Part shown: piece after piece, positions 7,200-9,494 of the stretch
Layout of the letters: each line of letters begins with the position of its first letter
How positions within the stretch are numbered: position 1 is the first letter of the stretch
From: an uncultured Campylobacter sp.
GTDB taxonomy: Bacteria > Campylobacterota > Campylobacteria > Campylobacterales > Campylobacteraceae
Length of the DNA: 9,494 bases
Assembly: GCA_900539505.1 (NCBI GenBank)
Contig: UQCL01000070.1
Span: 1 to 9,494 of the forward strand
Reading direction: 5' to 3'
The notes under the pieces: model-generated
The model's database searches: none
What the model saw: only the letters and a program-made list of their open reading frames with translations
What the model was told of the DNA's origin: nothing
Made by a program: the position numbers and the translations under genes

Positions 7200-8452
7200 A
7201 TTTTATCTCTTAAGGCTTGGTGCGCGATATCGCGCCTATACTGCGCGCCGCTAAATTTTATATTTTCGCACAGCGCATAAGCCGCATCGCGCGCCTGCTT
7301 TAGGCTCTGCGCGACGCCCACGCTTACCAAAACGCGCCCGCCGCTAGCGTAAATCTGCCCCTCTCGCTCACTCACGCCTGCGTAGCAGATATGCGCTCCC
7401 GCGGGAATTTCGCCGACCTCGATCAATACAGGCTGCGAAGAGCCGTAAGGGTAGCACTCGCTAGCCATCACGACGCCCGCCGCAAATCGCTCTTTTAAGC
7501 TTATGCTACTTAGCTTGCCTACGGCGGCGTTGTATAAAATTTCGCTCAAATTTCCGTCAATTAGCGGCATCAAAACCTCGCACTCCGGATCGCCGAAACG
7601 GACGTTGTACTCCAGCACGTAAGGCTCGCCGCCCACGATCATAAGCCCCACGAACAGCACGCCGCAAAATGGCGCGCCCTGCTGCCGCATCCCTTTTAGC
7701 GTAGGTGCTACGATCTCGCTCTGCACTCTTTTTATCAGCGCGGCATCCGCTAGCGGGCTTGGCGCATAAGCTCCCATGCCGCCGGTGTTCGGGCCAAGAT
7801 CGCCGTCAAGCAATTTTTTGTGATCCTGCGCTACGGGCAGACTTACGAAATTCTCCCCGTCGCAGATCGCAAAAAAGCTCAGCTCGAATCCTTCTAAAAA
7901 CTCCTCCACGACGACGCGCTTGCCCGCTTCGCCGAAGCTTTCGCCGCTTAGCATATCCGCGGCGGCTTTTTTAGCTTCATCTTTGGAATTTGCGATGATG
8001 ACGCCCTTGCCCGCGCACAGGCCATCCGCTTTGACCACGATGCGGCCGTTTAGAGTATCGATAAATTTTGAAATTTCGGAGAGATCGTCGCTGCTTAGAA
8101 ATTTTGCGGTTTTAATGTGATTTCGCGCCAGAAAGTCCTTCATATAGGCTTTAGAGCCCTCAAGCTTCGCCGCAGCAGCGCTGGGGCCGAATATCGCGAG
8201 GCCTTGCGCTTTAAAAATATCCACGATGCCTTTTGTAAGCGGCTCCTCGGCGCCCACGATAGTAAGGGCTACGTCGTTGTTTTTGGCAAAGAGTGCGAGC
8301 TCATTAAAATCTTTTAAATCTAAATTTTTACCGAGCGCCTTTGTAGCGCCGTTTCCAGGAGCAAAATACAGATTTAAAACGTTTTTATCCTCGCGAAGTC
8401 TTAGCCCGATCGCGTATTCTCTACCGCCGCCGCCGATTATTAGGATATTCAA
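7196..8452 (-). CDS. purD: Phosphoribosylamine-glycine ligase (GAR synthetase)
   Basis: PurD catalyses step two of de novo purine synthesis: 5-phosphoribosylamine + glycine + ATP to GAR. At 418 residues it is the usual length. The N domain opens with NILIIGGGGREYAI (2-15), where most homologues have REHA. The ATP-grasp part has GRIVVKADGLCAGKG (136-150), EEFLEGFELS (183-192), DHKKLLDGDLGPNTGGMG (210-227) and the metal ligands Glu281 and Asn283, then RFGDPECE (285-292), where the usual final Gln is Glu. The C-terminal domain is complete. Start: TTG at 8452-8450 with GGAGG 5 nt upstream; no ATG or GTG lies in frame between it and the upstream stop. It is downstream of the 6S RNA, whose T-run is only about 10 nt before the RBS, so it may be expressed partly by read-through. 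Confidence 0.97.
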   Translation of the reverse strand: MNILIIGGGGREYAIGLRLREDKNVLNLYFAPGNGATKALGKNLDLKDFNELALFAKNNDVALTIVGAEEPLTKGIVDIFKAQGLAIFGPSAAAAKLEGSKAYMKDFLARNHIKTAKFLSSDDLSEISKFIDTLNGRIVVKADGLCAGKGVIIANSKDEAKKAAADMLSGESFGEAGKRVVVEEFLEGFELSFFAICDGENFVSLPVAQDHKKLLDGDLGPNTGGMGAYAPSPLADAALIKRVQSEIVAPTLKGMRQQGAPFCGVLFVGLMIVGGEPYVLEYNVRFGDPECEVLMPLIDGNLSEILYNAAVGKLSSISLKERFAAGVVMASECYPYGSSQPVLIEVGEIPAGAHICYAGVSEREGQIYASGGRVLVSVGVAQSLKQARDAAYALCENIKFSGAQYRRDIAHQALRDKI

Positions 8453-8462
8453 TGAAGCCTCC
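8450..8462 (-). promoter_or_regulatory. Ribosome binding site and UUG start of purD
   Basis: GGAGG (plus-strand 8458-8462) is followed by the 5-nt spacer CTTCA and TTG. The SD is the strongest in the window together with AAGGAG of pnp and of the 36-413 gene. It fixes the purD start at UUG, since MNILIIGGGG follows directly as expected for this protein. Confidence 0.8.
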
Positions 8463-8469
8463 GTAACGT

Positions 8470-8521
8470 AAAAAACCCAAGTGAGCGTTGCGTAAAAAGA
8501 ATCGGCTCAAACAAAGCCAAT
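8470..8521 (-). terminator. Tandem terminator-like elements at the end of the ncRNA
   Basis: Two U-runs occur in series. First, a hairpin ATTGGCT-7 nt loop-AGCCGAT (8521-8501, one G-U pair) is followed by TCTTTTT (8500-8494). Second, the 3' arm of the RNA's closing stem, CTTGGG (8481-8476), is followed by TTTTTT (8475-8470). The second fits the mature 3' end of a 6S RNA. The first may be an internal bubble hairpin or an early stop. Confidence 0.55.
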
Positions 8522-8668
8522 CTTGCAACTAGGAAAAATCTCTAGGTCGCAACCCGTAACTTTAAAAAAGCTCGAGCCGAGCCGCGTCACACGGACCTCT
8601 CACGTCGTCGCTTATACAAATATGTTGAACCCTCATATAAAACGCTCTCGCTTCACCCAGGCTTGGGC
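8470..8668 (-). ncRNA. ssrS: 6S RNA (epsilonproteobacterial purD-upstream form)
   Basis: 6S RNA mimics an open promoter and binds the housekeeping RNA polymerase, damping transcription in stationary phase. Here a transcript of about 200 nt with its own TATAAT has ends that pair: CCCAAG (8667-8662) with CTTGGG (8481-8476), extended by TGA/TCA and GCG/CGC or alternatively GAGCGTT/AACGCTC. A TTTTTT run (8475-8470) follows at once. The middle is weakly paired, with small hairpins (ATATG/CATAT on the 5' side; ATTGGCT/AGCCGAT at 8521-8501 on the 3' side), as expected for a central bubble and flanks. No protein frame is sensible here. From memory, a structured purD motif was described upstream of purD in this class by comparative genomics and later recognised as 6S RNA. 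Assignment rests on context plus architecture; a covariance-model search would settle it. Confidence 0.77.
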
Positions 8669-8671
8669 AAA

Positions 8672-8690
8672 ATTATAGTCTAAATTTGCT
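8672..8690 (-). promoter_or_regulatory. Sigma-70 type promoter of the 6S RNA
   Basis: A perfect TATAAT (plus-strand 8672-8677) is preceded on the minus strand by AAATTTAGAC and an AT-rich stretch with no clear -35 box, which is usual in Campylobacter. The predicted start falls at about 8664-8668, right at the 5' arm of the closing stem. The element lies just past the hemD stop codon (8695). Confidence 0.7.
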
Positions 8691-8694
8691 TAAA

Positions 8695-9327
8695 CTATGG
8701 CAAAAGCGCCAGATCGACGCAGGATTTTATCGACATTCTTTCGCAGATTATCGGCTCGCAAAACTCGCTCAAAACGCTCGCCGTCGTCCTACCGATACAG
8801 ACCGCTTTATAGCCCCCGTCCCAGCCGAAATTTGCGATAAAGCCGCGGACGTTTTTAGGCGAGGTAAAAATCAGCGTGCTGCCTTGCGGCGGCTTTGCGG
8901 CGGCAGGCAGGCTAAGGATGGAATTTTCATAGGCGATCACGCTTTGCAGCCGCACGCCCGCGCTAGATAGAATTTGCTCCAGCTTCGATACCGTCTCGCG
9001 CGCGCGCAGATACAGCGCGTCTCTGCCCTGCAAGAGCGGCGCGATTTCGGCGGCAAACTCATTTCCGTGCCCGTGCCGCGCCACAAAAATATCGCGAAAT
9101 CCAAACTCGCGCGCAGCCGCAGCGCACGGCTCGCCGATAGCGTAAACGGGCGTATCTAAATCAAGCGAAATTTCATTAAATTTTATCGCCGCCACCGCAT
9201 TTTTGGAGGTAAAAATTAGCGCGCCCGTCCGCGCAGGCAGGCTAAATTTGAGGAATTTTATCTCGCAGACCGCAAGCTGCCTCACCTGCGGATGATCAAA
9301 TCTCGTATTAGACACCAGATATATCAA
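8695..9327 (-). CDS. hemD: Uroporphyrinogen-III synthase
   Basis: HemD closes and inverts ring D of hydroxymethylbilane to give uroporphyrinogen III, the branch point to haem and sirohaem, in the cytoplasm. The family diverges strongly, but the bilobed pattern is visible: ALIFTSKNAV (36-45), VYAIGEPCAAAAREFGF (61-77), LYLRARETVSKL (105-116), VIAYEN (130-135), STLIFTSPKNVRGF (150-163) and KAVCIGRTTASVLSEF (174-189). I choose the TTG at 9327-9325 (210 residues, begins with M then IYLVSNTRF). It has a GAGG core 7 nt upstream within AGAGGGGG. The upstream in-frame TTG at 9357 would add YKIKIRGGVL, has no SD, and would translate the ribosome binding site itself. The gene is first in the visible gene set, behind a TATAAT at 9386-9391. 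Confidence 0.9.
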   Translation of the reverse strand: MIYLVSNTRFDHPQVRQLAVCEIKFLKFSLPARTGALIFTSKNAVAAIKFNEISLDLDTPVYAIGEPCAAAAREFGFRDIFVARHGHGNEFAAEIAPLLQGRDALYLRARETVSKLEQILSSAGVRLQSVIAYENSILSLPAAAKPPQGSTLIFTSPKNVRGFIANFGWDGGYKAVCIGRTTASVLSEFCEPIICERMSIKSCVDLALLP

Positions 9328-9339
9328 AACGCCCCCTCT
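9325..9339 (-). promoter_or_regulatory. Ribosome binding site and UUG start of hemD
   Basis: Minus-strand AGAGGGGG (9339-9332) precedes TTG by 4 nt, with the GAGG core (9338-9335) 7 nt away. It decides for the shorter hemD product against the start 10 codons upstream. Confidence 0.65.
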
Positions 9340-9385
9340 AATTTTAATTTTATACAACTAGTATATTTCCATCTTTAAAAAGTTA

Positions 9386-9391
9386 ATTATA
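9386..9391 (-). promoter_or_regulatory. Probable hemD promoter (-10 box)
   Basis: A perfect TATAAT on the minus strand lies 59 bp upstream of the chosen hemD start. No TTGACA-like -35 is visible, consistent with the weak -35 dependence of sigma-70 in this group. A second candidate, TATAAA near 9349-9354, is too close to the SD to leave a normal leader. Confidence 0.5.
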
Positions 9392-9470
9392 GAGTTTGGT
9401 TGAAGATACTTTTGCGCTTTTATGTCTTAGTTTCATATATTAAAGGCTTCTTTTACCTCCCAACCTCTTT
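9392..9470. other. AT-rich leader or intergenic sequence at the insert end
   Basis: I see no gene start here. On the minus strand one frame reads RGWEVKEAFNI then stop (9468-9433), which could be the tail of an upstream gene cut off by the insert end, but 11 residues are too few to call. Confidence 0.3.
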
Positions 9471-9494
9471 CTGTCTCTTATACACATCTGACGC
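9471..9494 (+). other. Nextera (Tn5 tagmentation) read-1 adapter, artefact
   Basis: CTGTCTCTTATACACATCT (9471-9489) is the reverse complement of the Tn5 mosaic end, and the following GACGC begins the read-1 (i5 side) Nextera adapter. It is untrimmed library sequence, the opposite adapter type to the one at the left end. Confidence 0.97.

Noticed and set aside
8453..8668. A purine riboswitch or other purD leader regulator
   Set aside because: No purine or PRPP aptamer-like core was seen. The element has its own promoter, a closed terminal stem and a T-run before the RBS, which fits a free-standing RNA better.
8470..8668. tmRNA, SRP RNA or tRNA in the hemD-purD gap
   Set aside because: There is no tRNA-like acceptor and T-loop or CCA end, no tag frame, and no SRP tetraloop region; the length and end pairing fit 6S RNA.
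9328..9357. Ten-codon N-terminal extension of hemD from the TTG at 9357
   Set aside because: No SD precedes it and it would encode the GAGGGGG purine run as protein. Starting at 9327 places MIYLVSNTR at the N-terminus, which fits the family better.
1..9494. CRISPR arrays, rRNA, tRNA, insertion sequences, phage genes or defence genes
   Set aside because: No regularly spaced repeats, no cloverleaf sequence and no transposase or integrase motifs were seen on either strand.

Overview
This window reads as chromosomal DNA from a Campylobacter-like epsilonproteobacterium (Campylobacterota). The grounds are the pervasive AAATTT/TAAAATTT words, the family-level look of each protein, and a 6S-type RNA sitting just upstream of purD, an arrangement known from this class. 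Sampled stretches of the core genes are roughly 45-55% G+C (single lines range from about 40 to 70%), high for the genus. That would suit a higher-GC species such as those near C. gracilis, but the species is a guess.

Layout, all real genes on the minus strand, so read from right to left. The right end is adapter (9471-9494) and then a short leader with a TATAAT promoter for hemD (uroporphyrinogen-III synthase). After hemD comes a separately promoted ncRNA of about 200 nt, called here as 6S RNA, ending in a T6 run that lies just before the purD ribosome binding site. Then follows a tightly packed run: purD (GAR synthetase), an RDD-family membrane protein, lptD (LPS outer-membrane assembly barrel), a predicted phosphoribosyltransferase of the COG1926 type, pnp (polynucleotide phosphorylase) and a two-domain universal stress protein. 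The junctions from purD to pnp overlap by 1-17 nt, and the stress-protein gene follows pnp by 20 nt, so this looks like one operon. A hairpin region at 756-820 probably ends it.

Between about 414 and 824 there is no convincing gene. To its left, at 36-413, lies the 5' part of an unrecognised gene of only 29% G+C (110 of 378 bases), absent from simple ORF scans because its 3' end is cut off. It looks like accessory DNA beside the core operon.

Both window ends are Nextera/Tn5 sequencing adapters, not biology: the read-2/i7 side at 1-35 and the read-1/i5 side at 9471-9494. The biological insert is 36-9470. I see no transposase, CRISPR array, tRNA or rRNA, phage gene or defence system, and no new multi-gene system. 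The best second-look items are the truncated AT-rich gene, the 6S RNA/purD junction, and four consecutive genes that appear to start with UUG.
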